Shown here in pieces: positions 1 through 7,642 of a stretch of DNA of 61,885 nt (the first letter of the stretch is position 1; every line of letters starts with the position of its first letter). The notes below the pieces were generated by a model. That model made no database searches and was not told the origin of the DNA. It was given only the letters and a program-made list of their open reading frames with translations. A program made the translations under genes and the position numbers. The stretch is from Cytophagales bacterium Alg240-R148 (lineage in GTDB: Bacteria > Bacteroidota > Bacteroidia > Cytophagales > Cyclobacteriaceae), in contig LS999826.1 of assembly GCA_900537185.1 (NCBI GenBank), forward strand, positions 1,662,143 through 1,724,027. Reading direction: 5' to 3'.

Positions 1-226
1 TTTATTATTTTGAACTGTTTTCTTAGGGAAAAAGTGAGCGCCATTGACCCAAGCGACCCCTTTAAAAGTTGAAAACAAAAGGTCAATATTTTGTTTAGAA
101 TTAACCAGATAAGGCATCCTAAATGAATTGCTGTACTAAAGCTTCAATTACTTTATCTGAGTTAAATTGAATACCAATACATTTATTTTCATCGACTAAT
201 AAATGTTTGAGCGTAATGCACTTCAT
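1..226 (-). pseudogene. Remnant of the N-terminal arm of a tyrosine recombinase (integrase)
   Basis: Reading leftward from ATG at 226 gives MKCITLKHLLVDENKCIGIQ and continues to QQF, then a stop. After a shift of frame, reading resumes with NSKQNIDLLFSTFKGVAWVN and runs off the window. This pattern (short basic first strand, 'IGIQF', later 'F.TFKGVAWVN') resembles the SAM-like N-terminal arm of Bacteroidota site-specific integrases. The stretch that normally links the two halves is missing, so it is broken as well as truncated by the window edge. It matters because C-terminal pieces of a recombinase occur at 7.3, 9.3 and 21 kb. The catalytic part, if present, lies outside the window. Confidence 0.6.
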
Positions 227-330
227 TATTTCTATAGCTGATAAAACAAATGTCATTTTATTTCAGAAAATATGCTTTTTACTAAACAATTAAAATCGAT
301 TATCTCAAGCTAACAAGCTGTTAAAGATCC

Positions 331-765
331 TCAAAAGCCAGCCCCGCCTGCAACACGGCCATCCTCCCGCAAGCCTCCAGAAATTGAAAACCAGCCCGCT
401 ATTAAAACATTGATTTTAAATACGTCGAATATAGATCGGTAGCAATGAACCCCCAATCCGACCTCTTTTAAATGGCGTAAAAAAAATAAGCCATAGTCAT
501 AACGTTCCCGAAATTCAGCTGTTTGAGCCGCGTTGGCCTTGCGCAGGGGTGCGAGTTCCTGAATTTCAAGATTGCAATGAGGCTTATTTTTAGCCATTTA
601 AAAGCAGTCTTGATTTTTTGCTTTGGTTTTTGATCAAGCAAAAAGCAAAAACGAGTCCCTGGGCCACCCCAGAAAAATCACAACCCCAAATAAAAAGAAA
701 ACCCACCACTAATAAATCGAACCAAAAAAACGTAACTAAAAACAACCAACCCCTCTATCAAAAAG
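331..765 (+). repeat. Modular dispersed repeat, copy R1 (B-C-D-E)
   Basis: Module B (about 333-410, with 'gaaattgaaaaccagcccgc') is followed by hairpin module C (460-611), module D (612-685, ending in the invariant 'ccctgggccaccccag') and the A-rich module E (686-765). In C, GAAATTCAG at 510-518 pairs with CTGAATTTC at 559-567, and AATAAGCC at 485-492 pairs with GGCTTATT at 581-588. The copy lies behind the nitroreductase gene, separated from it by a terminator. Reading frames inside it differ from copy to copy and are not treated as genes. Confidence 0.85.
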
Positions 766-791
766 TCGAACCAAAAAAAAACTATAAAACA

Positions 792-827
792 AAAAAGAGC
801 CCCTCATAGCAATATGAGGGGCTCTTT
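792..827 (-). terminator. Rho-independent terminator of the nitroreductase operon
   Basis: AAAGAGCCCCTCATA and TATGAGGGGCTCTTT form a nearly perfect stem around a four-base loop. On the minus strand the stem is followed by a T run (complement of the A run at 791-796). It sits about 30 bases after the nitroreductase stop and ends the three-gene operon before repeat copy R1. Confidence 0.85.
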
Positions 828-855
828 ATACAATATAATCCGGAGGATTAACCCT

Positions 856-1485
856 CTAAACCTCTGTAATCAAATCTTCAATCGGCTTCCTAACCTTCGG
901 CAAATTCACCAACCAATCCTTTTCCGCATCCCTATACCCAATAGGCAACAAAACACAGCTCCTTAACCCTTTTTCTCTCAAAGAAAGAATTTTATCCACG
1001 GCATCTGCATCAAACCCTTCCATTGGCGTGCTGTCAACCCCTAAGAAAGCTGCAGCAGTGATGGCTTGTGAAAAAGCAATATAGGCTTGTCTGGCAGCGT
1101 GCTGAAAATTCTCTTCGGCATCTTTTTGTGGGTAGCTGTTCAAAAGCATTTGTCTGTAATTCTCCCAACCCTCGTTTTTAAACCCACGCACTTCGTTGGT
1201 CAAATCAAACATTTTGTTGATGCGATCTGCCGTGTAGGTGTCCCATGCTGCAAATACCAACAAATGGGAGCAATCGGTTACAACCGTTTGGTTCCAAGCC
1301 ACCGGTTTGATTTGTTCTTTAACCTCTTGGTTGGTAATTACCATTACTTCAAATGGCTGCAAACCACTGGAGGTAGGGGCCAACGATATGGCTTCAATGA
1401 TCTTGTCCATCTTCTCCTGTTCTACCGTTGTTCCGTTCATGGCCTTCGCTGCGTAACGCCATTTTAATTTATCTATTAATTCCAT
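856..1485 (-). CDS. Nitroreductase family NAD(P)H oxidoreductase
   Basis: This 209-residue protein has the length and motifs of the FMN-dependent NfsB-like nitroreductases. The N-terminal 'RYAAKAMNG' and 'APTSSGLQPFEV' (about residues 36-47) are typical flavin and dimer-contact segments, and 'LLPIGYRDAEKDW' near residue 180 is the usual C-terminal glycine-rich motif. Members reduce quinones and nitro compounds with two electrons from NAD(P)H in the cytoplasm. It is the last gene of an operon with a MarR/OhrR regulator (39 bases upstream) and DoxX. That context suggests a role against quinone, electrophile or peroxide stress, which is inference. The family assignment is firm and the substrate unknown. 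Confidence 0.9.
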   Translation of the reverse strand: MELIDKLKWRYAAKAMNGTTVEQEKMDKIIEAISLAPTSSGLQPFEVMVITNQEVKEQIKPVAWNQTVVTDCSHLLVFAAWDTYTADRINKMFDLTNEVRGFKNEGWENYRQMLLNSYPQKDAEENFQHAARQAYIAFSQAITAAAFLGVDSTPMEGFDADAVDKILSLREKGLRSCVLLPIGYRDAEKDWLVNLPKVRKPIEDLITEV

Positions 1486-1523
1486 ATGTTATTGTTTCAA
1501 TTTTATATACTTCTCTTTATTTC

Positions 1524-1982
1524 TTATTCTGATTTTGGATCATTTTCTGAGAGGATGCTGATCCACTCGTTGAGCAATTCCTTAAGCTGAACAACATCTG
1601 CCATAGAAATGTTTTCTGTAACCAAAGTTTTTATTAGTTGGTCGGGGATGGGCCTGGCTTCCATTTTTAATTGCCTACCATTTTCTGTTAATCGTACCAC
1701 TACGCTGCGTTCGTCTTGGTCGGATCTAGAGCGCTCTACAACCCCCATTTTTTCCATGCGCTTGAGCAAAGGCGACACCGTATTGGTGTTGAGTAATAAT
1801 TTTTCTGTTATTTGGTTTACAGTCAGTTCTTTGTGCTCCCACAACACCATCATCACCAAGTATTGAGGGTAGGTGAGGCCCATCTTGTCCAAATAAGGTT
1901 TATAGGCTTTGGTAATCAGCCTAGAAGCGGAATAAATTGGAAAACAGACCTGGTTGCTTAATTTTAATTGAGAATCGTCCAT
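1524..1982 (-). CDS. MarR-family regulator of the OhrR type
   Basis: The 152 residues contain a winged helix: 'LTVNQITEKLLLNTNTVSPL' as helix-turn-helix and 'RSRSDQDERSVVVRLT' as wing. The N-terminus reads 'LSNQVCFPIYSASRLITKAY', which matches OhrR-type regulators, where the cysteine after NQ is the peroxide-sensing residue (here Cys13). 'GLTYPQYLVMMVLWE' is also characteristic. Its ATG overlaps the DoxX stop codon (TAATG), indicating translational coupling. It probably represses its own operon through the inverted repeat at 2415-2451. The effector (organic peroxide versus quinone) cannot be read from sequence. Confidence 0.9.
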   Translation of the reverse strand: MDDSQLKLSNQVCFPIYSASRLITKAYKPYLDKMGLTYPQYLVMMVLWEHKELTVNQITEKLLLNTNTVSPLLKRMEKMGVVERSRSDQDERSVVVRLTENGRQLKMEARPIPDQLIKTLVTENISMADVVQLKELLNEWISILSENDPKSE

Positions 1983-2413
1983 TACGTGGTTTTTTTACTG
2001 TTGCGCCAGGCCTTCCATGCACCCGATGACCACAAGGCCCAAACAATTAATACTGGTTGAAAAAACAGGCGCCTTAAACGGGCACCATCCGAGTCCAAGA
2101 CCCCAAAAGCATCTTTCCCATCGAGGTATTGGGCAATGTTACCCGGAAATATCAATACAAAGAAAATAGCCAGTGCCCAACCGAATCTTACCCTTTGGTT
2201 TTTCCAAAAAGCGAGTCCAATGGCCAATGCCATTTCAGCAATTCCAGACAGAATGACTACCAAATCTTTGCTCATGGGTACCCAATCGGGTACTTGGGCT
2301 TGGAAGTCCACCCTGTTAAAGGTCAAATGACTAAAGCCAGCATAGAACATGAACAAGGCCAATAGGAGTCTGAAAATGTTTTGGGTTAAATTGGTTTTGA
2401 TGTAAGTCTGCAT
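1982..2413 (-). CDS. DoxX family membrane protein
   Basis: About 143 residues with four hydrophobic segments and the DoxX-like opening 'LLALFMFYAGFSHLTF' followed by 'PMSKDLVVILSGIAEMALAI'. DoxX-type proteins are small inner-membrane proteins often found with redox or stress genes. The longer frame begins at GTG 2443, but that codon lies at the predicted transcription start, so ATG 2413 (MQTYIKTNL) is preferred. It is the first gene of the operon and overlaps the regulator start by one base. Confidence 0.85.
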   Translation of the reverse strand: MQTYIKTNLTQNIFRLLLALFMFYAGFSHLTFNRVDFQAQVPDWVPMSKDLVVILSGIAEMALAIGLAFWKNQRVRFGWALAIFFVLIFPGNIAQYLDGKDAFGVLDSDGARLRRLFFQPVLIVWALWSSGAWKAWRNSKKTT

Positions 2414-2414
2414 A

Positions 2415-2477
2415 TTTGTATCGCTTCCGTTTATGTCGTACACGATACAAAACTACAAAGGTTGGGTTTTAGTTCAA
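2415..2477 (-). promoter_or_regulatory. Promoter and operator of the doxX-ohrR-nitroreductase operon
   Basis: On the minus strand TTG (2477-2475), 19 bases, then TAGTTTTG (2455-2448) match the Bacteroidota consensus TTG-N19-TAnnTTTG exactly. A perfect nine-base inverted repeat, TTTGTATCG at 2415-2423 and CGATACAAA at 2443-2451, covers the -7 element and the predicted start. An inner TCGT-N2-ACGA palindrome lies at 2436-2445. Bound regulator would block the promoter. The operator role is inferred from position and symmetry. Confidence 0.7.
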
Positions 2478-2668
2478 AATTTTTCAAAGAAATTTAAACC
2501 ATATTACATTTCAGGACGTGCTCAACCTTTATAAAAGGTGGCACTTTTCTTTCATTAGTGTGCATGTTAAGGGTTCCGAATCCAATAGGAGCCATCTTTG
2601 TTTGGAGTGTTATTGTAGTACTTGGTGTAGGGCCATTACCAGCCCAACACCAGCCCAACAGCTTTTGG

Positions 2669-3583
2669 TTACGCTTTCAAAAACTTTTCCTCAATCAGTT
2701 CCTTATTTAAAACAGCCCCAACCGTATTGCCCATGGCCACCGCATTGGCTACAGAGCGTTTCATGGTAGTGTTATCGCCACAGGCATAGATGCCTGGAAC
2801 CGATGTTTTCTGCATGGCATCTACCTCTATATACCCCTCTTCTGTTAATGCACACCCTAACGCTATGGGTATACTGCAGCTTTGTTCAAAAGGCGCCTTG
2901 GTATACAAAGCTTTTAACGCTTCTTTAGAACCGTCCTCAAAGACAATGGATTGTAGATGCCCTTTTTCTTGTTGTAGTTGGGCTACCTGTTTCTCAACAA
3001 TGCGGATGTTGTGTTGGCGAAGCAAATTGGTTTGTTCTGGCAATAAAGAAGAAATACCGTTGGTAAACAAGGTTAAATCTTCTGTCCAATGGCGGATCAT
3101 TTTTGAAAATTCAAAACCATAGTCGCCATTGCCTAGAATGCCTGTTTTTTGGTTTCTTACTTCATAACCATGGCAATACGGGCAATGGATTACCGAAATG
3201 CCCCAGCACGCCGCCATTCCGTCAATCTCAGGTAAAAGATCTCTTATGCCGGTAGCCAATACTAATTTTTGAGTTGAGTAGGTGGTGTTGTCGTTGGTTG
3301 TGACCTCGAATCCAAAATCCGTTTTAACTCCTGCTGTGGCAAGCCCTTGGTGGAATTGAATGGTTCTGTATTGGCCTACCTCTGCTCTAGCTTTGTTGGC
3401 TATTTCTTGTGGAGGAATACCGTCTCGAGTTAAGAAATTATGGGAATTGGGTGTCTGTCGGTTACAGGGCTGTCCATTGTCTATAATTAATGTTTTTCTT
3501 AAGGATCTGCCCAGCGCCAAAGCTGCAGACAAACCAGCATAACTGCCACCTATAATAATGGTTTCAAAATGATTGTGTTTCAT
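2669..3583 (-). CDS. Thioredoxin-reductase-like FAD/NAD(P) oxidoreductase
   Basis: The 304 residues follow the low-molecular-weight thioredoxin reductase plan. There is an FAD-binding 'IIIGGSYAGLSAALALGR' at the N-terminus, a CxxC centre in 'VIHCPYCHGYE' (Cys134 and Cys137), a second nucleotide site 'GILGNGDYGFEF', and the closing FAD motif 'GIYACGDNT'. CPYC differs from the CATC of true TrxB, and such paralogues often act on other disulfide or flavin partners. It is divergent from a Fur-family gene 105 bases away, so shared control is plausible. Substrate unknown. Confidence 0.85.
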   Translation of the reverse strand: MKHNHFETIIIGGSYAGLSAALALGRSLRKTLIIDNGQPCNRQTPNSHNFLTRDGIPPQEIANKARAEVGQYRTIQFHQGLATAGVKTDFGFEVTTNDNTTYSTQKLVLATGIRDLLPEIDGMAACWGISVIHCPYCHGYEVRNQKTGILGNGDYGFEFSKMIRHWTEDLTLFTNGISSLLPEQTNLLRQHNIRIVEKQVAQLQQEKGHLQSIVFEDGSKEALKALYTKAPFEQSCSIPIALGCALTEEGYIEVDAMQKTSVPGIYACGDNTTMKRSVANAVAMGNTVGAVLNKELIEEKFLKA

Positions 3584-3688
3584 AGTATTGTTGTTGTTTG
3601 ATGCGTAAAACCCAATAGTTATATTGCAGTTTAGTATTGTAAAGGTAAGTATAGTTTTTATTATTGCAACAAAGTCGCATTAATTAAT
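3584..3688. promoter_or_regulatory. Divergent promoter region, possible Fur-family operator
   Basis: The 105 bases between two divergent genes contain three related hexamers on the minus strand, GCAATA, ACAATA and GCAATA, spaced about 27 and 13 bases, in an AT-rich context. They could be half-sites for the adjacent Fur-family protein controlling both genes. No consensus for this regulator is known to me, so this is tentative. Confidence 0.3.
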
Positions 3689-4090
3689 ATGAAAAGAAGG
3701 AGTACCGCGTCAAAAGAGGAGGTGTTGGCTGTTTTAAAAGCTGAGGAAACAGCTATGAGCCATGATATGCTGCAATCCAAACTGAGTGTTTCTATGGATA
3801 GGGCCACTATTTATAGAATATTAAATCGCTTTTGTGAAGATGGACAAGTGCATAAGTTTGTAGGGGACGATGGCAAACAATACTTTGCCTTGTGTATCAA
3901 TTGTGGAGATGAAACCGAACACCACCACCACAACCACTTTCACTTTAAATGTTTGGAATGTGGTAAAGTTGAATGCCTGCGAGATGAGGTAGAGGTGTCT
4001 TTGCCAAAAGGGTATGTGACGCGCTCCTTTAACGGTTTTATTTCAGGCGTTTGTGCTGGTTGTTCTTCTTTAAAGAAAGGAGAAGAGTAG
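3689..4090 (+). CDS. Fur-family metal- or redox-responsive repressor
   Basis: The 133-residue protein has the Fur winged helix (about residues 15-65; 'SMDRATIYRILNRFCEDGQV' is the recognition part). A metal-binding half follows with the His cluster 'EHHHHNHFHFKC', 'CLECGKVECL' and a terminal 'CAGC', which together make a structural zinc site. The double CxxC and His-rich loop are most like Zur-type or Bacteroidota Fur paralogues. It is transcribed away from the thioredoxin-reductase-like gene. The metal specificity is not decidable from sequence. Confidence 0.85.
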   Translation: MKRRSTASKEEVLAVLKAEETAMSHDMLQSKLSVSMDRATIYRILNRFCEDGQVHKFVGDDGKQYFALCINCGDETEHHHHNHFHFKCLECGKVECLRDEVEVSLPKGYVTRSFNGFISGVCAGCSSLKKGEE

Positions 4091-4152
4091 GGGGAAGCGA
4101 AAACTTGAATACAAAATCTGTTGTAGTACAGAGGGTCCATTGGTATTGTTGT

Positions 4153-4749
4153 CTATGCTTTGTTGTTTAAGTCCAGGTATTCTGTTATTTGATCTTCATG
4201 ATCGACCAATTGACTATGGTGGTAAACAACGTACCTATACATGTTTTCTTGCTCTTTATGGGAGGGCAGTATGCTGTTTATAAGATTCTGGACAATAGAA
4301 TAAATAGTTGTAAAAAAGCCGAAAAATGACCACCATCCCAATAGGAATGTATCAAGATTCAAACTCCTTAATTTTTCAGATCTACAATAGGTGCAAGAGA
4401 TAAATGTACGATTCAAGTAGACTGATTTTATCAGGTAACTCGATGTGGTTCTTCCATTATAACAAAGCAGCCCAAGTCCTTTTTTGTTACAGTCAGGACA
4501 TACCGACCCTCGAATTTTATCCATCCATTCCTTTACGCATGCCTCGTCTAATAGATCATAATGAGATTCATATTTATTGATGATCACTTCGCCTATGTTT
4601 CTCTTTTTCAATTCAGATATTAAAACAGGTATTATTTCAGGTCTAAGGGAACTAAAACTGTCATTGGCAATGCGCAAAAGCGAATTGTCACTCGCCGCTC
4701 TATACATCTGTTTTGCTTTTTTTACTTCGTACAACATTGGAACTGACAC
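4153..4749 (-). CDS. Unknown protein with zinc-ribbon cysteines and a membrane segment
   Basis: I do not recognise this 198-residue protein. It has an N-terminal helical half, a CPDC / CTYC cysteine quartet (about residues 84-120) that could bind zinc, then a hydrophobic segment 'FLLGWWSFFGFFTTIYSIV' and a short charged tail. The order suggests a membrane-anchored zinc-ribbon protein with its N-terminal part in the cytoplasm. It lies at the upstream edge of the cassette-like region, tail-to-tail with the Fur-family gene. Confidence 0.65.
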   Translation of the reverse strand: MSVPMLYEVKKAKQMYRAASDNSLLRIANDSFSSLRPEIIPVLISELKKRNIGEVIINKYESHYDLLDEACVKEWMDKIRGSVCPDCNKKGLGLLCYNGRTTSSYLIKSVYLNRTFISCTYCRSEKLRSLNLDTFLLGWWSFFGFFTTIYSIVQNLINSILPSHKEQENMYRYVVYHHSQLVDHEDQITEYLDLNNKA

Positions 4750-4814
4750 GGTTTATAAATTAATGGAAATATAGGCTATTAGACTTCAAATATACATTGG
4801 GTAGGTAGACTTAC

Positions 4815-4935
4815 CAAAAATGGCCACCACAGAAACCCCACCACTTATAAATCGGACAAAAAAAATGAAACTAAAAGCAACCAAATCCTCTTCCAACTAA
4901 TAGAACCAAAGAACAAAACTAAAAACAATTAACCC
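4815..4935 (+). repeat. Degenerate remnant of repeat module E
   Basis: The stretch 'accccaccacttataaatcg' and the following 'gaaactaaaagcaacca' match module E of the dispersed repeat with several changes. A second weaker copy ('gaacaaaactaaaaacaatt') follows. No module C is present. It lies between two minus-strand genes in the same orientation as the full copies. The rest of the 4750-5048 gap shows nothing further. Confidence 0.6.
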
Positions 4936-5048
4936 AAACCTGAAGTTTTCTTTCAATCATCCACAAGCCAGGGCGATTTCAAAATTAACTCTTCTTGGTG
5001 GAATACCCAAAAAGCACTTTACTTACAAATAACAGATCATCTCTATTT

Positions 5049-5534
5049 TTATTTATCTTTTGTTATATGCTTTTTAATTTTCTTAATTAGAAGTGATAAA
5101 TCTTTGTTCATTTCCTCGTCTAAATTCCATTTAAATTTACTGTTGGACTTAAATTCTGTGAATTGTTTGTCATAACCATCTAGAACTATCCCCTTATTCT
5201 TGATAGTACCAATATCTCTTTTGATCAGATTTTGAATCTCAAATGTGTCATCCAATGTGAAGCTTATTTCTTCTTCCTTTATTCTTATGTTATCTAAATT
5301 ATAAATTCCTAGTTTAGCTTCGTTATTTATGTTATTTATCCAATTCCGAAAGAGTATTTTTCTGTTTTGCAATCCTTCTTTCATCAGGAATGTGAAAGAT
5401 AACCCATAATTCAATAATTGTGTCATCTCACAATAATTCCATACAGGCGTCCAACCTGATTCGAATTTTTCCGTCAGACGTCTTTTAATTTCAGCATGAT
5501 ATTTTATAGAATCCGTAGTTAAATTTGACATCAA
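5049..5534 (-). CDS. Hypothetical protein, cassette region
   Basis: A 161-residue soluble protein of unknown family, rich in charged residues and without signal peptide, transmembrane segment or recognisable motif. The middle contains 'KLGIYNLDNIRIKEEEISFT', suggesting alternating strand and helix. The double ATG at the start lies behind an AT-rich leader. It is one of a series of unrelated minus-strand genes of unknown function, as expected for cassette cargo, but I could not find a convincing palindromic site directly behind it. Confidence 0.6.
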   Translation of the reverse strand: MMSNLTTDSIKYHAEIKRRLTEKFESGWTPVWNYCEMTQLLNYGLSFTFLMKEGLQNRKILFRNWINNINNEAKLGIYNLDNIRIKEEEISFTLDDTFEIQNLIKRDIGTIKNKGIVLDGYDKQFTEFKSNSKFKWNLDEEMNKDLSLLIKKIKKHITKDK

Positions 5535-5688
5535 TTATTAGTTTTTTTTAAACCTCTTTTAACTCTCCGTATTACCCTAATAACGCACCTCTGTTTCCCC
5601 TGTCTTCATTTTCATCTTCTACTTGAGGATTCCTGTTAAAATTTGCTCATTATTTTTATTCATAGACTAGTTTTTATTGTATTTTACA

Positions 5689-6363
5689 TTAAACGTTAGC
5701 CTCTTTTTCTATTTCAAACTCTCTAAAAGTTCTTCCGTCTCTATCCATGATAATGAATTTATCTTCTAGCCATTTTGATTTGTGTAAATTGTTATGGAAT
5801 TCATAGACATTATTTTTTAGTAGAAAAGTCTCAAAAATAGTTTTGCCATCTTTTTGCTCAATCCTTAGATAAGCATTCTGACCTTCATCGTCAATATGAA
5901 TTTCAACAATAGCTTTATATCTTTTGTTTCTTTGCTGTTTAGATAGATTGCTTTCAAAAGAGTATTTGAAATTATGCTCGGATATTTTATCGGTAATTGC
6001 CAGTGCAATTTCTTTATTCTCTGCGTTAGGTTCCGGTATTCTTCTTAGTACGTCTCTCAAAACTTCCAGAATGATTACATTTTGTTCTTCTTTAGATACT
6101 GTGAAATAGTTTTCGAAATCAAATCCTATATCATAATTGACATAGCCATCAAAGTTCATTACTTCACTATTAACTGCATCTGTTCCTTTAATGTCAATAT
6201 TTAATTTCAGAACATTACCAAACTCAAATCGTTTTGGAATCCTATACAAGAAGATATCTTGAACAGTATGTGTTGAGATATTAAAGTCTCGTTGACTTCT
6301 GCCTTCTGGTAATTTTTGTCCTGAACCAAGGTGAATACTTATGTCTCTTAAATATCTTGCCAT
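5689..6363 (-). CDS. Hypothetical cassette protein with a decayed paralogue at 15 kb
   Basis: The 224-residue protein is cytoplasmic by appearance. It has a strand-rich N-terminal half ('DIFLYRIPKRFEFGNVLKLN') and a C-terminal region of repeated strands ending 'EFEIEKEANV'. I do not know the family. The cassette boundaries are clear: it follows GTTAACCTC (rc at 6375-6383) and its last codons carry GAGGCTAAC (rc at 5695-5703), so the stop TAA falls inside the recombination-site core. A mutated copy of the same gene lies at about 15045-15690, showing that this cargo was duplicated. Confidence 0.75.
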   Translation of the reverse strand: MARYLRDISIHLGSGQKLPEGRSQRDFNISTHTVQDIFLYRIPKRFEFGNVLKLNIDIKGTDAVNSEVMNFDGYVNYDIGFDFENYFTVSKEEQNVIILEVLRDVLRRIPEPNAENKEIALAITDKISEHNFKYSFESNLSKQQRNKRYKAIVEIHIDDEGQNAYLRIEQKDGKTIFETFLLKNNVYEFHNNLHKSKWLEDKFIIMDRDGRTFREFEIEKEANV

Positions 6364-6374
6364 ATTAATTAATT

Positions 6375-6575
6375 GAGGTTAACGTTTACTGTATGTTTTC
6401 GTGGCTGAATTCAAGGTAGTGAAATTTCAGTTTACCACGGAGTCAATCTGCAAGATTGACTTGCTAAATTTGTCCTCCGAAGCTAGTTAATCTTGCAGGT
6501 TGACGGAATTTCTACGAAGAACTTAAGTTACGAAAACCACAAACCAGCCATGAAATATACAGCGTGTTGTGAGTA
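6375..6575 (-). other. attC-like recombination site (long form)
   Basis: This is a 200-base imperfect palindrome between two cassette genes. Minus-strand outer cores are TACTCACAAC (6575-6566) and GTTAACCTC (6383-6375). Inside, CTGTATATTTCATGGCTG pairs with the segment complementary to CTGTATGTTTTCGTGGCTG near 6389-6407, and the centre repeats AGTCAATCT and AGATTGACT. The upstream core is the exact reverse complement of the sequence that begins the same cassette at 7309-7318, the signature of an integron cassette. Confidence 0.65.
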
Positions 6576-6578
6576 TAC

Positions 6579-7298
6579 CTATTCTTCTTTTATTACATAT
6601 CTACTCCATAAATGAGGCGTTCCCCCAAGTTCAACCTGAAGTTTTTGAAAGTAGAATCCCATACCTCTATTTGGTATCCAATCATAAAAGGTCGAAATCT
6701 CTTTTTCATAATTTGTTTTAGATATTTCATCAGTGAATTCCTTATAGATGCCTTTTTTGTAAATCGAATCTTGGCTCATCCATATAGTATTTGTTATTCT
6801 AATTATCTCAATATTGTTTTGGTCACTTAATTCAATAAGTCTTTTGGTTTTTAATAGTTCTAATGAGTTTTTGACTCTATTTGAAAAATCCTCTGTATCA
6901 ATTCTAATGATTGAGTCCATATTAGGCTTAGTCAGTATATCATACCTTTTCTTACTTATATGCCCCCAATTATTAGCTATTGATGAATAATCATAAAAAT
7001 TGACTAGGTCGATAATTATTGTATCATTTTCTATTAGATATTTAGAATTAAGTGTGCCACTGGACTCTTCATAACCATTTAGAATGTTTATTGTATCTAA
7101 ATTCAATTCATATTCACCTGTAAATGTAGGATTTCCATAGTGACCAGAAGAGGTTCTTTCGTATGTTCCATCATTTTTGAATTTATAAGTCCATGAAGTC
7201 ATAGCCCATTGTCCTCGATATGTTTTATCAATGGTTTGAGCATTAATCGGATTTAATTGACTTACTAGAAGGATTGTAAAAAATATTAATTGTTTCAT
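6579..7298 (-). CDS. Exported hypothetical protein (cassette cargo)
   Basis: The 239-residue protein starts with a clear signal peptide ending near 'NPINAQ', so it is exported to the periplasm. The mature N-terminal part ('WTYKFKNDGTYERTSSGHYG', then 'TGEYELNLDTINI') looks like a small lipocalin-like beta barrel that reports a measured value against a background, as in many Bacteroidota 'lipocalin-like' proteins. The rest is unknown. The gene is bounded by GTTGTGAGTA at its 5' side and TACTCACAAC four bases after its stop. Confidence 0.7.
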   Translation of the reverse strand: MKQLIFFTILLVSQLNPINAQTIDKTYRGQWAMTSWTYKFKNDGTYERTSSGHYGNPTFTGEYELNLDTINILNGYEESSGTLNSKYLIENDTIIIDLVNFYDYSSIANNWGHISKKRYDILTKPNMDSIIRIDTEDFSNRVKNSLELLKTKRLIELSDQNNIEIIRITNTIWMSQDSIYKKGIYKEFTDEISKTNYEKEISTFYDWIPNRGMGFYFQKLQVELGGTPHLWSRYVIKEE

Positions 7299-7317
7299 TT
7301 CTTTCGGTTACTCACAA

Positions 7318-7497
7318 CAATTAGCTAAACACCACTGAGGCGTTTATTTCTTTTTTAAATCTAACAACTGAATCGGACTTTTTATAGCTTTAATTATATG
7401 GATTGTTATGTGGGTGTAAATTTCTGTTGTTTCACTGCTTTCATGGCCTAAAAGGGCTGGTGTATACCATAAGTTTTCACCAACTTCTTTGTGGTTA
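7318..7497 (-). pseudogene. 3' end of an integrase gene with attI-like end
   Basis: Minus-strand translation gives LLGHESSETTEIYTH followed by about 20 residues ending 'KSPIQLLDLKK'. This is box II of tyrosine recombinases, holding the catalytic His and the nucleophilic Tyr. Upstream only 'EVGENLWYTPA' can be followed before frames break, so the gene is a fragment. After the stop comes a small hairpin (AAACGCC with GGTGTTT), then AGCTAATTGTT, after which the sequence becomes that of cassette 7298-6579. The same arrangement recurs at 9.3 and 20.95 kb. Confidence 0.75.
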
Positions 7498-7511
7498 GTT
7501 TACCACTAGAA

Positions 7512-7642
7512 GGAGCAAGGTGTTTTGTTTGTTCTTCTATAAAAGTTACAAAAGTCTTTACACTAAAATAATGGGCAATTGAAGCCAGAAAATTGTAAAT
7601 TATAGTAAGATCGAGTTATCCATGGAACACCTTGTTATGGTC
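7512..7642 (-). other. attC-like site (candidate)
   Basis: Minus-strand GACCATAAC (7642-7634) overlaps the stop codon of the preceding cassette gene and is the exact reverse complement of GTTATGGTC, which opens that cassette at 8280-8288. CAAGGTGTT just inside is complemented by AACACCTTG at 7524-7516. The far GTT core is not clear, and the region then runs into the integrase fragment. Confidence 0.5.

Noticed and set aside
460-611. Module C as a retron or group II intron RNA
   Set aside because: No reverse transcriptase gene is present in the window, and intron domain V or msr/msd landmarks were not recognised.
331-809. Two open frames (331-597 minus, 618-809 plus) as genes
   Set aside because: Both lie inside repeat copy R1. 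The same frames are broken or shifted in other copies, and base-pairing rather than codon constraint explains the conserved positions.
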